In this document: piece by piece, positions 14,001 to 29,000 of the stretch
Numbering within the stretch: position 1 is the stretch's first letter
How the letters are laid out: each line of letters starts with the position of its first letter
NCBI RefSeq assembly: GCF_000224145.3
Contig: NW_004190387.2
Location: forward strand, 62,001 to 126,000
Direction: 5' to 3'
Length of the DNA: 64,000 nucleotides
DNA from: Ciona intestinalis
Taxonomy: Eukaryota; Chordata; Ascidiacea; Phlebobranchia; Cionidae
Program-made: the position numbers and the translations under genes
The notes under the pieces: generated by a model
The model's database searches: none
Told to the model about the DNA's origin: nothing
The model's input: only the letters and a program-made list of their open reading frames with translations

Positions 14001-17000
14001 TCTGAAGCATTCTGGTTGCAACCGGTTTCATCTGACCCATCAATGCAATCTGCCTCATGGTCACATCTCCACAAAGCCGGGATGCATCTCAAGTCATCTT
14101 TGCACAAGAATTCATCCTCACCACATGAGGGAAACGGGGAGTTGCAAGGAGAACCCTGGCAGGATAAAGAAAATATTTGTTAAAATAAATTTGATAAAAA
14201 AAATCGATAAAAGAGATAAAATAAACTAAAACAAATGGAGAAAAAATTGTTAGTTGGGTTTTTACAATCGATTTTAACTAACATCAGACATCAGGTTATA
14301 AGAATGGTGGACAGCTTGCTGAGGGAACAGATAAATTCATTACAAAATCAATCAAAATATATACAAAAATAGAAACACAGATGCCCAAACAAAAATATAG
14401 AATCTCTTTTGTTGGTAACAGGAAAAGTTAAAAAACAAATTTAAATGAATTGAAAATTAAGATTAAAAATTTAGTAAATAAACTAAAAAAAATGGTTAAA
14501 TTTTTGTCTAAAAAACTAAAAAAAAGTTCTGAAAATTATTTTGGTATATAAGTAAGAATTTTGTAACAGCATTTGAATTTTTGAATTTTTTTAGTCTTAA
14601 GAATAAAAACCTATAATCTACTATTCTACTTTATTACCTTGCAGTTCCATTCTCCATTGTTACAAGTGCAGTTCTGGCAGTTGCTTGAAATGAGAGAACC
14701 AGCTTGAAATTCCCCTTCTTCGTATATACATGGACAATCTCTCTTTTCCACGCATCGCCGATCATGCATGACTTTTCCAGGAGGACAAAAACATCCTTCC
14801 ACACATGGAAGGGAGGAGCAATACGATGTAGATTCATTTCCTGGAATAAAATATGGTTTGAATACCAATGCACATAAGTGGCCTTGATGTTGGGGTAATG
14901 GGCCAAATCTGGCTTAAATCCTAGATCTTTGACAAAGGGTCCAATTCATTTAGAATAGCATTGTATAATGGCCTTTGCTATAACCCTCCCAAATACACTA
15001 ATACAGCCAAATATTATTGCATTATTTACCATTCATTCTGCAAGTTGCTTGACATACAGGCCCACAAGCCATATAAGCTGTCCCTCCATCACATTGCATT
15101 GGACACAAGTCCTGACTTCTCCATCGAATGTGAACATTGCTTCTACTACAAGCTTGTGCGTATGCGGCAATCTGTTTTAGGCAAGTGTGAAAAGTGGAAT
15201 TCAAAAAATACAAAGTATAATAGGATAAACGTTAGATTTTAATGAGTAAATTGCTAAAAATTGGTACATATAATTTTTTTAAAGAGTAGAATTCTAATAT
15301 ATAACTGCCATTACAGCTTTCCGCAGTGCAAGCACGCTTATATTGACCCTGTTAAAGCATTGGAAAATATGTGCTAATGGTATCCATCTTACCCCACACT
15401 ACTATACTTTATAACAATTGATCCAAAACCCTTAACAGCCATTACCACTTACCGCAGTACAAGCACATTCACAATCTCCGCCACTATCGCAAGCACACGC
15501 ATCATGAACGCACCAGTTGTAGTAAGTATAATGTGACACAACGCCCCTACATGGTGCAAATAATGAACCACTCGCTATTATGGAACATGTATGTCTTGAC
15601 CATGCTTCTCTATGGGGGTTTGCCTGTAATGTTGGGGGTACAGTATTTAGATTACATAACTTGCCCAAAAGTCACATAGGCCTTCAATAGTTACTATGCT
15701 TATATGCTGGCTGCCATACTCCTTTATATTAATCAGGTTTAAATTTAAAATCTATACCTTTCAAAGCTAACTAACACATTTACACGTGAGATATAAAACA
15801 AAGTCCTAAAGAAGGGGATTTACAATGAGGGGGATTCCCAACATTAAATGGAGGGGAGGGTAAAAGGATAGGACGAGACAAAACATGCGCCATCTTTCCG
15901 CAAGATTGTCCCACCTTACCGCACTCTGTCCTATCTTTCCCCCATCATTTCTTACTTTACCCCACCTAAGCATACTTACCGCACAAGGGTTGGAAGCGAT
16001 CGCATTTTGCAACGAAGTGGTTTGTAAACATAGCGGGGAAACACGCCAACTATCGGCGAACGTGGATAATAGTGTTTCTATGGATCCGAGGCGAGTTTCA
16101 AACTCATTTTCAACGTTCATGTCATTATTACCACATAAACCAGACACACGACCATTGTGACGTGGAGACAGATGAATGCTGACCCTTGTACCTGTCAATC
16201 AAAAGGTCAAACTTAGCGCAAATACAGTTCAACAATAGAAACGGATGCTCAGCTGAAGTTTAGCAATTTTCGTTCCAGAGGGTAAACGGGTAGAGTTGAA
16301 TTAATTATAGCAATTAGATATTGGGTTTACTTTATTGGCCTGTACACCAGTACCATTATAACTCCACTATATAGTATTCGTATACACTCAAACAGCGTTT
16401 GTTATTTCAATGTATAAGTGGATAAAGTAAAGTTTTAAATAAGCTGTACCCTTAGTTACTCATAAAGGACCACTCAAAATTAAAAATAAAGGTACCTGAA
16501 GGGTACTTGTAAGCGGGCACAAGGTGCATGAAACAAAACACCCGTATTATAACGGCTGTCGTCTCCCCGCCACGCGAGGATAAATAATTTACATTCATTC
16601 GTATACCTCCGTCCCAGAACACAGATAGGCCAACATTCGGCCAGCTTAACACAATATATATGCCGGCCATTTCTACAAAGAACACGTCGTTGTCGTTGGA
16701 TCCTTCACGACCAAACAAACGTGGAAACCTTCCAACTCTTGCCCCGTTGATCGTCACCGCTTTACCTCGCATTAAATGTACAGTGGTTGACGCTGTGAAA
16801 GAAAAAAAATGTTTCTCTATTTTTTATATATATATTTATGTAAATAGTATGGTGGGGTGAGATGGGATTTGTTGTCAATCTCTTTTATTGTCCTATTTGT
16901 TAAAAAACAAAAAAATATTTAAAGAATTATATAACGGTATTCTCACGTCCAAAAAAACGTTGTTAATTGTTTAAAACACGATCATGAAATAAGCGATTCA

Positions 17001-20000
17001 GGTGCTAACGGTGTCCCATCTTGCCCCATAGTACTAAAAATCCATACGATGATTTTAGTAGGTAATTTCTTATGATGACGTAATAAACATACCGACTGTG
17101 ACGTAGACAGACTTTGTACACGTGACACCACTGCTACCACAAGGAATATTTTCACCAGCGATGTTGAACAAACCGTCCTCATGTCGTGCTAGTATGTAAC
17201 CGCATGCACCCTGGGTGTATGTTACATTATCAACAAAAAATACGTTTTTTTTGTTAGATTGTATAATAGAGAAATATACAATAGAGAAAAACTCCAGTTT
17301 AAAGGGACGGTTTAAGCCGCAACTTTAATTCAATCTAGCAATAAAAATTATACAATATAGGGAAAAAAACTCTAGTTTAAAGGAACGGTTTAAGTCGCAA
17401 CTTTAATTCAAAGCAGCGCTTTAAGCGGTGTTATATAACGACTATCATTGCCTGGCCATTAATAAAATTACAAAACCGCATAGAAATACGAGATATTATG
17501 TGCTACATTAAACACTATGCTTTAGTAGGCCATTAGTAAAATGACTAAATAGGACTATATGTTTGAAATATAGGCTAGTGTCAGGTCAAAGGTTACAAAT
17601 TATACAGCCGCCAAAAATCGATATTTTTTTTCTCGTTTAACGTTTAATAAGCTGGCTATGAAATATATACGTCATAACCATATGTATCTAGCATTTAATC
17701 CGTTTAAGATCGGATAATCAGATTAGTGGAAGATTAAGAAGACTTAGGAAGGATAATCTTGTATTAATAGTTAAGTCACGGTCAAGGTCATTCGAATATT
17801 TTGACGTGGGTTCTGTTTAATGTTGACGAAAATAGGTTTACTAATCAAAACTAAAGTAATGATAATTCCCTGTAAAGAACATTTGTGACAACGCGTAAGC
17901 TAGCATGCTGAAGTGTATGAAACAGAACACACGTGTTATAATTACTATCGTTGAACCGCTAAGCGAAGATAAATGTTAAAAAGCGATAAATAGGCAAAAT
18001 ATATTATAGTAGGGTGGGAGAAGATGGGACACCTTTAACACATAGTTTCCAAATAGCCTGATCGTGTTTAAAAGAATTAACAACGATCTGTGGAAGTCGT
18101 GAGGATACGGTTTATAATTCATTGAATATTCTTTGTTTACCACCAAATGGAAAGAAAAACAAAAAACTAAACGAAAAGGTGTCCCATCTTCCCCCACCTT
18201 ACCATACATAAACATTGAAAAAGCATGAAATATGACAAACAAGTTACGAATTGTTAGACGCATACAGCTAAGTATCAGTATATAAAGTTAAACTGACCTC
18301 AAAAGAATAATGCGCTCCATCAAACGTCATATAATGTGGGTCGCCTGTAGCAACGCAAACAGAGGAGCATTTCTCTTCAGTGCATTGCCACCGTCTGCCC
18401 GTACACGTGCTGTGCAATAAAGCTTGATGGTTAATGTATAATTGTATATAGTAGAGTGGGACAAGACGGGACACCTTTAGAACATAGTTTAAGAGTCGTG
18501 AGGATAATGTTTTTTGTTTACTACCACATGGGACGAGAAAATCGAATGAAAACGTGTCCAATCTTTTCCAAATCCATGTTTTTATTGATGCATTGGTAAA
18601 ATAAACCATGGTTTCGTTCTCTTTTAGCGTCTCAATTACTAGTAACAATTAAAAAGCACTGTTGCTCAAAACACAATTAGAATTTGAAATACCGTGGTAT
18701 AAAGATAACACCTTTTTGAACTATACAAACTGTTACATTCTTAATTTGCAGTTTTAATACAAAAAAATGTTATATATAATATACTAACATACCATGTGTT
18801 GCAATCTCTCTGTATTGTATCATTGTGTTTATATAACTTGCCACTATGACGACATGGGCATTCCAAAGGAGAGACGCAACGGTTATCCTGTATGTACAAA
18901 TATAAAGCGCATGAAATCGTCAGCAAAACGTATTTAACTTTCATATATTTGTTTGGTATATTAAAGTATACACACATGTGGTGTAACAGTGTGTCTTGCC
19001 AATATCATGTTTAAACAGTACTTATATACACATTTATATAGTAGGATGAGGGAGGACGGGACACCTTTAGCACATAATATTTAAATCTCCTGATCGTGTT
19101 TTGAACAATTAAAAACGGTCTATGGAAGTCGTTAGGATACGGTTTTAGAATTCTGTAAATATCCTTTGTTTACTACAAAATGGGACGAGAAAAGAGAATG
19201 AAAAGGTGTGCCATCTTCCCCCACCCTACTATATATATCTAATAGAATATAAGTTCTGCTAAAAAGGCAGCAAACAAAATGCCACTTCCTCGTTTAGTGG
19301 ACTGGTGATTAGTAATTAGCGAAATATGTTCGGTTCACGAATTGCTATTTTCCTGTGTGTTTATTAGCACTTGGTGTATTCTGTTATGATGTAACGGGAA
19401 TTGACCAACCATAAAAGGGCGTATATAGTTCATAAGTATTTTAAACCATTCGTTTGGTCCATAGCGAACGAAGTTGCTAGGCGCGCTGGAATACGTGGTA
19501 AATATTTGTAGGTAATTAAACGTAGGTTAGAAAGAATTTGTCTGCAAATAGTAATATATCATGTTTCGCAAGGAATAGCATGAGGAAGCTGTAGGTATGA
19601 TAACTATAATCAAAGTTAAAGATGCGTAGTTATAGGGAGATAAGATGGGACGCCTTTAGCACATAATTTCCAAATCTCCTGATCGTGTTTTAAACAGTTA
19701 ACAACGGTCTGTGGGGTCGTAAGAATACGGTTTAATAAATCCTTGAATTTTCTTTGTTTACTACCAAATGGGACGAAAAAATAAAACGAAAGGGTGTCCC
19801 ATCTGCCCCCACCCCACTATATAATAAGAGGTATAATAAGATTAGAACAACCATTATAACTCATTATAAATTTGACGTTCTTAGTTCTGTATTCGTGAAG
19901 ATTTATTAGTTCCGTGTGTTTTATAAGAACCACCAATGGGAAGTAACCATGTAAAACAGATACAGCAACACATAGTTACAAGGCGAGTGACAAGTTCTCA

Positions 20001-23000
20001 CCCATTAGTTTAAACACAAAACTTGTCAAATGACGTCAACTTTAAACTAAGTACAGAAGATCAGTCATTCCCAGGGTCGGATGTTACGAAATATGTGACG
20101 TACAAACGTCAAGTTCAGCAAATTGTTTAATGTATGAGATATATTTCGCCTACATCGTCAGTCTTTTATCAAATATAATAGAAGCTAGTCATTCATTCCC
20201 AAGCGACCAGTGCGGGTATAGCAGTTTAGTGTTACGTGAATAATAACCGTAATAGTATTATTAACATTTATTATTTTGTCTCTTCGATTACGGTAGCGAA
20301 GCTTGAAAAGTTTGGAATCGAAAAGACCCCAGGATATAGCGACAAAACAACAGTTGTTAACGCTTACAGGTAAAACCATATTATGGCATAATGTTATTTG
20401 TTTCGGGAACTGTGTAATATAAGAGAAATATGGCATCGTCAGTCGCTTATTCAATCAAAGTCATTTATTCCCAAGCGTCCCGCAGTGCGGATATAGCAGT
20501 TTAGTGTTACGCGTATCATGTCGTAGTGTTATTTGTTTCGTCGTGTCTAGTTTATCGATCATTCCCCGCCCTAAGTACACCGTGCTAAGATAACAACCAG
20601 AGATGCTACAGATACACACAGTTGAATGAGACGTCTAATTTATGGTACGTGACTAGTTAGCTACACACTCGTTGCCGGGCTCAAAATAGCTGGACCGACG
20701 TCTCTGGTATTTAAAGTTGTGGGCAAGTATAAATGCGCCAGTGGTAGAATGAAATACCAGCAGTGTAGAAGAGTTTAAAGTCGTTTCAGCAGTATAGACA
20801 ATATTTTGCACGTTTTCAGCTATATACAAGTCATTTCAGTAGTATACGCCTTTGTAAGTTGCATACGCTATTTTAAGCTTTATAGCACATTTTAAGTTAT
20901 AGTTCTGTAGTTTATTTTAGCAGCATACTTTTATGTTTGTTTTTGGTCATTTTCAATCGTTTTACAGGGTGTTAGTTCTAACGTAAAATGAACTTTTTTA
21001 AAAAGTCAAAATATTCGTTATCAAGCGGCAAGCCGACCAAGAAGGAAGAAAAGAAAGAACATTTTCACAAACTTAACACCGGGGCAGAGCAATCAAATGG
21101 GAATAAAAAAGGTAGGCTACAAATTTAAGCAAACAGGACATTTTTTGGTAATCAGAAACATTGCATAGCAAGTTATAGTACTGTGGGGTAGGATGGGATA
21201 CCGTTAGCATCCAAATCCTTTTTACCTAAACGCGTTTTCAATCATTAACAAAGCATTTTTGGAGGGCTACGAGTATATAATTTTATAAATATTTTTCGTA
21301 TACTACCAAATGGGACGATAACAGCGAATAAAAATCTTGTCCCATCCTACCCCAGCCTATCATAATCTACTTTTTAATTTTTTTTAAACTTGTGTGGGCG
21401 TTTGAGTTTGACCTGATATTTAGGCGTGTCCTGCGAATATTGAACAAGTGGAAAGACTGAATAAACAACCAGGGCTAGACTAGACGTCCATAAGGAATAC
21501 ACTGTGTTCCGGTATTGGCAAACACCCCGCGGTGTCTCAAGTGCCAGTCGTACCTTTGCCCATGTTTAATGAATTGGTCACAACAGCATTAGCTAAATTT
21601 AATGGAACACAAAATCACCCACAAAGTTTCATACGTGGATACTTTAAAGCAAGTACGAGGTGTTTGGAACAGAACACCAGTGTTATAACGACTGCCATTG
21701 CTCCGCCATTCAATTCCATAGAACTTTCTAGTATTTATGGGGGTGGTTTTTGTTGAGGACCCGGGATTTAGGCCAAGTTTGGCTAATTACGCCCAAAATA
21801 GCATATATTTATAGAATACTTAAAACCTACAATGTTACATATGTGTTAAATCGTAAGCTGGCACGAGGTGTTTGAAACAGAACGCCCGTGTTATAACAAC
21901 TGCCAATGCCCCACCAAGCGAGTTTAAATAAATTACATTCATTATTTCATTACGATTGACATATTTGTTGCGCACTGTTTAGACTTCGGTTTCTAATTCA
22001 AACAGCTATTAATGTTTAACAATTGCCATAAAAGCGTCATAAAATATGTCACGTTTTGTCGCTAACCGTATGACGAAATTTTGAATAAAATCGTGTGGCG
22101 GGGCAAACACAGCTGTTATAACACAGGGTGTTCTGTTTCATACACCTTGTGTCAGCTTACGAGTTACTTTGTGGGTGATTCTTTTTTAGGATTTTTTTAT
22201 GTGTGGCTGATAATTTGGACAATCCATTAGTGACCACTGGGTTGGAGCAATTGCCGTTAAGTGTCTTGCCCAAGGACACATACGCCCACAACGACGGTAG
22301 CGACAAGCCCTGAACCTATAACCTCTGGGTTATGGGCAGGCGGACTAACCACTAGTTATCATTTTAGGGAAAGCCCCGCCGAAAATCGAAAGTTGTTTCA
22401 CCATAGTCAACTCGACACCATTTGTGTGGAACCTTGAACCGACTGATAGCCGGGAATTCCCAAAAGTGATACCAGCAAGCGAGCGAAAGGTAGTCCAGTT
22501 TAACGGAGGAAACACACACGGCACCGCAAAGTACAAGTTTAACGTTGAAAAAGATGGGAATATAACACCTTGTACAATATCGGTGGATGTAAAGAAAAAC
22601 GAAACCAGCAAGAAGTGGTTTCTAAAAATAGACTGGGCTGATCTGGCTTCAATTGACGGGATCAGCGTTAAACCGGATGAAACCGGTTCCGAAGAAGGAT
22701 TGCATTTCGAAAATGACGAAACGCGTTTGCTTGTCAGTGTAACGTACAGTCAGGATCAGGAATTTTGATTTTTATACCAACTGTTTTCACACAAACTATG
22801 TCACACAAACAGACTGATGCTGGTCCTCAACGGCTGGGTAAAGCCGTTATACAAAATAATTTCACTGATACAATTACACCATGTATGTCAATAGCATTGA
22901 CATGTATGTACACAGTAAATAAGATGCCTCTGTTTTATAGCATATTTACATTAACTGTTACACCTGGTGCAAGGTATTTAGGTAGCGCTTGTGTCTGTAA

Positions 23001-26000
23001 TACGTTGGCCTTAACTACACTGCTATTTTTATGTATAAACCATAGCACTGTGGGGTAAGATGGGATACCGTTAGCGCCTAATTTCCATATTTCCTACTCG
23101 TGTTTTAAACAATTAACAATACTTTTCTTAGGGGCGTGGGAATACGGTTTCATAATTCTTTAAATATATATACTTTGTTTATTACCACGTTGGGCGAGAA
23201 ATAATAATGAAAACATGTCCTATCTTACCCCAGCCTAGTATGTGTAAATAATTTGTACAATACTTCGTTTTAAAATAAACAAAAAAATCGCAATGAAAAA
23301 TCAGCTCACCAGCAAAACTAGACCGTCGGGGCATTTGCATCCTTCATACGCTACTTCCTCGTCACAAAGAGCGTTGTTACGTAATGAATCAACCCGGTCA
23401 AGGTCCTCGCAACTGAGCTGACTACATGGCGTCACCTTGTGGCTGTGGATCATGTTGTTGGGGCACCGCACGGTGGCGCCACAGGACTCAGAAGAGCAAT
23501 TCCATAATCCAGCCAGACAAGTGCTGGCAAACAAAAACAATTCTCCTTAAATTTTAATCATTAAATTTAAAAATATCTTTATATAAAAAAAATTCATAAT
23601 TTTTCATTTTATAAACTAAAAACTTTTCAAAATGTTATAAAAGTAAAAATGCGGGGGCTGCAATCATATAACATAATGAAACTACATTTTGCCATCGACC
23701 CGGGATAAGCAGGACAGTATACAATCGTATTCAGGATAATAATTATCGATTTCGTCTCGTAGATAGAAGTCAGCTACACCACGATGAATTCAACCTATCC
23801 TGACGTCACAGAGAAGGTTAATTTCATTGTGACGTAACAGACCAAAATATGAGATCAAAACGACATAATATTGATAGGCTGGGGTAAGATGAGATATTGT
23901 TAGCACCTAAATCCCAAATTTTCGAATCGTGTTTTAACAAATAAGAACGCCTTTTTAGAGCTGCAGAGCTACGGTTATATACTTCTGTAAACATTTTTTG
24001 TTTACTACCAAATGGGACGAGAAATAAGAATAAAAACATGTCCCATATTACCCCACCCGACTATTTAACACGGGTGTTCTATTCCACATACTATATGATT
24101 TATAAGTAATTTGTGAGTTACCAACAAGGTTTCTCACCAGTGAATGCATCCAGTTTGCTTTTCGAATCCAACTTCATAAATTCTCCCGTTAATATTGCAA
24201 GGACATTCTTCTGTGGCAACGCATATGCTGTTCTCGTGTCCGGGAAAACCCCTTGTAGCGAGTCCTACATAAAACAAAAATTAAAATTAAAAAAAAGTTT
24301 TATTAAAACGATAAATTTAAAACCTTAAGCTTTCTAATTCTCACAGATTAATAAAAATAAAATCTCTAAAACTAAAACAAACAACATTTACTAAAAAAAA
24401 ATTAAATCTGTATAACTGAGAAAATATATAATAAAACAGAATAATAACTGTGGAACTTTCACTCTTTTTTCATCGGTACCTCTCATTACTGAGTGGGTAA
24501 AACCTTCCTCAAAGTTTAGCTCTGTGGAAAAAATGCGTTTACCCTCCGCGCATTTACACCCTGGCATGCAAGGTGCTTCTGTTGTGGGGGATTTCCCGTT
24601 GTATCCAGGTAACGGCTTGCTGACGTCATCACATGTCGTCATTCCGAAATGGGATACATTCGTCGAANNNNNNNNNNNNNNNNNNNNNNNNNNNNNNNNN
24701 NNNNNNNNNNNNNNNNNTTTTCATAAATGTTGTTTTCCATATTTTATGAAACACTGCATTAAAATCAATTTCCCTTGGATTTTTGTGTGTTTCCTTCACA
24801 GCAAGGACGTAAATTTGCTGGAGCACATACAGGTAGTCTGCAGATGGGCATTTAAGCAGTCCAGGCACTTTCTCCATCATGTCAATAAGAGACCCTCGTC
24901 GCTCGTCACCTTGGAGTAGTAACACCATTTTGGTTTTTGATGGAAAAAAACTCAAAGCTTTTTTTATAGTGTAACCTCCTAAATGTTCAATGGTTGAAAA
25001 GACATATGGAGTAATTTCAGTTTCAATAGATTCACAACCATCAGGGTTTACAACAGGGGGTTTGTATTGCATTATTTCTTTTAAAATTTTTAACAAGTTG
25101 TGGGCAGCAATTGAATTTTTATTTTCCGATTTGAATAAACTGCATGCGTTGTTGCAATGTTGTGGAAATTTAGCTATAACTTTGTCCCGGTTCTTGAACC
25201 CGCTCATTGCAAATTCAGCCATAATATTAGAAATGATACGTTCACCATCATTGGACAGTTCCTTTTCACAGACTCTTTTACAAAAAGAATTAAAATTTTT
25301 TCCGAAATCAGTAGGTTCAATATCTGCTGGATCAGAACTCAATGCATAAGTTCTGATATTTTTACATGTAAAGTCCTTATATCTGGTGCTGCCTGTCAGA
25401 GAATCAGCAAATAGGTCGTCCAGAAAACTTTCGTTCAACTCTTCTTGGACATTAATATCTTTAGAACACTGTGCAGTACTGGATGAAGCAGAGGCCATTG
25501 TATATTATAAGCTATAGCTATTCTATGATGATTATTTCCAATCTGGCTACAAATGTAATTTCTTTTCGCAAACGATCAGTCAAATTCGCTTAACTATTAA
25601 AAATGTGTCACTGTACATTATACAACAATTTTCGCGATCCTTTTCCGTATATAAACATATAAAAATGCTTATATACGGACTCTGCCTTGCACTGTTATAC
25701 TGCACTGTCTGGCTGAACTGTCGGGCGATGTGCAACTGTGCACTCATGCGTGAAAAGTGGTCACGTGGTCTCGTTAGCGTACTATCACTTCAGTATACTA
25801 TGGTTTTATAGCATATTTACATTAACTGTTACACCTGGTGCAAGGTATTTAGGTAGCGCTTGTGTCTGTAATACGTTGGCCTTAACTACACTGCTATTTT
25901 TATGTATGAACTGTAGCACTGTGGGGTAAGATGGGATACCGTTAGCGCCTAATTTCCATATTTCCTACTCGTGTTTTAAACAATTAACAATACTTTTCTT

Positions 26001-29000
26001 AGGGGCGTGGGGATACGGTTTTATAATTCTTTAAATATATATTCTTCGTTTATTACTAAGTTGGGCGATAAATAATAATGAAAACATCTCCTATCTTACC
26101 CCAGCCTAGTATATGTGTAAATATATGTACAATACTTCGTTTTAAAATAAATAAAAAAATCGCAATGAAAAATCAGCTCACCAGCAAAACTAGACCGTCG
26201 GGGCATTTGCATCCTTCATACGCGACTCCCTCGTCACAAAGAGCGTTGTTACGTAATGAATCACCCCGGTCAAGGTCCTCGCAACTGAGCTGACTACATG
26301 GCGTCACCTTGTGGCTGTGAATCATGTTGTTGGGGCACCGCACGGTGGCGCCACAGGACTCAGAAGAGCAATTCCATAATCCAGCAAGACAAGTGCTGGC
26401 AAACAAAAAAATTTTAATCATTAAATTTAAAAATATCTTTATATAAAAAAAAATTCATAATTTTTTATATTATAAACTAAAAACTTTTCAAAATGTTATA
26501 ATAAAAAAAAATAAATAAAAAAAATGCTGCAATCATATCATAATGAAACTACATTTTGCTATCGACCCGGGATAAGCAGGACAGTATACAATCGTATCAA
26601 ATTCAGGATAATAATTATCGATTTCGTCTCGTAGATAGAAGTCAGCTACACCACGATGAATTCAACCTATCCTGACGTCACAGAGAAGGTTAATTTCATT
26701 GTGACGTAACAGACCAAAATATGAGATCAAAACGACATAATATTGATAGGCTGGGGTAAGATGAGATATTGTTAGCACCTAAATCCCAAATTTTCGAATC
26801 GTGTTTTAACAAATAAGAACGCCTTTTTAGAGCTACAGAGCTACGGTTATATACTTCTGTAAACATTTTTTGTTTACTACCAAATGGGACGAGAAAAGAG
26901 AATAAAAACATGTCCCATTTTATCCCATCCGACTATTTAACACGGGTGTTCTATTCCACATACTATATGATTTATAATCTGTAAGTTACCAAACAAGGTT
27001 TCTCACCAGTGAATGCATCCAGTTTGCTTTTCGAATCCAACTTCATAAATTCTCCCGTTAATATTGCAAGGACATTCTTCTGTGGCAACGCATATGCTGT
27101 TCTCGTGTCCGGGAAAACCCCTTGTAGCGAGTCCTACATAAAACAAAAATTAAAATTAAAAAAAAACTTGTTTAAAACAAAAGTTTTATTAAAACGATAA
27201 ATTTAAAACCTTAAGCTTTCTAATTCTCACAGATTAATAAACATTAATTCTCTAAAACTAAAACAAACAAAATTTACTAAAAAACGAAATTTAAATCTGC
27301 ATAACTGAGAAAATATTTAATAAAACAGAATAATAACTCTAAAACTTTCACTCTTTTTCCATCGGTACCTCTCATTACTGAGTGGGTAAAACCTTCCTCA
27401 AAGTTTAGCTCTGTGGAAAAAATGCGTTTACCCTCCGCGCATTTACACCCTGGCATGCAAGGTGCTTCTGTTGTGGGGGATTTCCCGTTGTATCCAGGTA
27501 ACGGTCTGCTGACGTCATCACATGACGTCATTCCGAATGGGATACATTCGTCGAAGAGTAAATGTGGCGGACAACTGACGTCTGTAATTGAAATATATTA
27601 CTGTGGGGTATGATGGGATATCCTTAGCACATAACATTCCACGTTTTCTAATTGTATTTTGCGCAATTCACAATGTTCTTTTAAGGTAATTTTCTCAAAA
27701 AAACTAGGTAACTTTATATCAAATTATTTTCTAAAAATATGTTCAAATTTGTACGCACCACACTCTCCACCAAGAGCTGGGTCCTCTCGCCAGGACGACG
27801 TCATCGTGACGTCACTGCTTTGGAAACAAGCGAGAGCATACGCAGATAGTGATCGACACGCTGTAGCAGGGGTGGGTTCGGGAGAAGAACAAACATCGTG
27901 GAAGCAAATTTGTTGGAAAGACGAAGCGTCGATCACTTGGTTACAATTCTAAAAGGTTTGATTAATATTTCGATTTGCGTGTACTATGGGGTTAAGACGG
28001 GTACTATACAAGCACAAAAAAACTATTTTTCCTGATCGTGTTTAAACAATTATCAACAGTATATATGGGAGTGGTGAGGATACGGTTTTATATTTCTTTG
28101 AATTTCATTTTTTACTAGCAAATAGGCCGAAAAAATAGAATAAAAAGATGTCCCGTCTTTCCCCATCCACCATATATATTATATCCTATATACTTAGTAG
28201 GAAAATCGTAAAAATATACCTGAAAACTTTCGCTGTTGAAAACTGAGCATAATCTATTCGCATATTCCTTCCTTTGAGCATGAGTTTCGCAAGGATTCAT
28301 CGAAAATGACGTCGAGTTCGCATTGTCTTGATTGTAACATGCTTTACCATCGTCTGTGTATAAGATGTGTTAATACAGTTTATGGCATATACAAAGCTTT
28401 AATGAATGGGCACGTATTTTAAACGAAAACTTACCAGAAATAGTTAGGTTTTTTGGGGGTTAGATTAGATATTCAAAATATTTAAGTAAAATAAAGTAAT
28501 TTTAAATTATTCCTTCGGTTACAATAGCGAAGATCATATCAGTTAAAATAACAACACATTCATTGCAACCGTAGTCTAATATGTAAGATAAAGTAAAAGA
28601 AAAACACTACGTAATGACACACCATTCAATCACTTGCGTGCCCAACAAAACTGTTGTTTTACTAATATTAAAGCTACATGATAACCTGAAACCTTCCAAC
28701 ATGAAAAAAGTACCACAACGACACACACGTGCTCAAAAACTCATATTTTACCGTCTGTGCGAAAACCGGATACGAATAAATCCGACACCGACTCTGTGTC
28801 GCCGTCTCGTGTTAGAAAATCATCTCCATTGTTCCAGTTATAAGTCCCACAAAGACCGAACACCTTTCAAAATACATCATTTGTTAATAATTTTATAGCA
28901 ACAAGTTATAAAACATTTCATTTGTGTAAAATTTACAACCAGTTTTTTGTAACTTTATTTTTCTTTTAGCCTGACGCATTTTTTAATTGTTAAAAACACG

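Noticed and set aside
13606..14229. 207-codon plus-strand open frame
   Set aside because: It runs through a SINE and antisense to an LDLa exon of the SCO-spondin-like gene; no independent signal.
15300..15360. Extra exon near 15,340 resembling the end of exon 25
   Set aside because: Only about 20 bases resemble exon 25 and no open, phase-compatible exon could be built.
24524..24919. 131-codon plus frame across the gap
   Set aside because: Antisense shadow of SSPO exon 17 and of the minus-strand ORF; the N run supplies its continuity.
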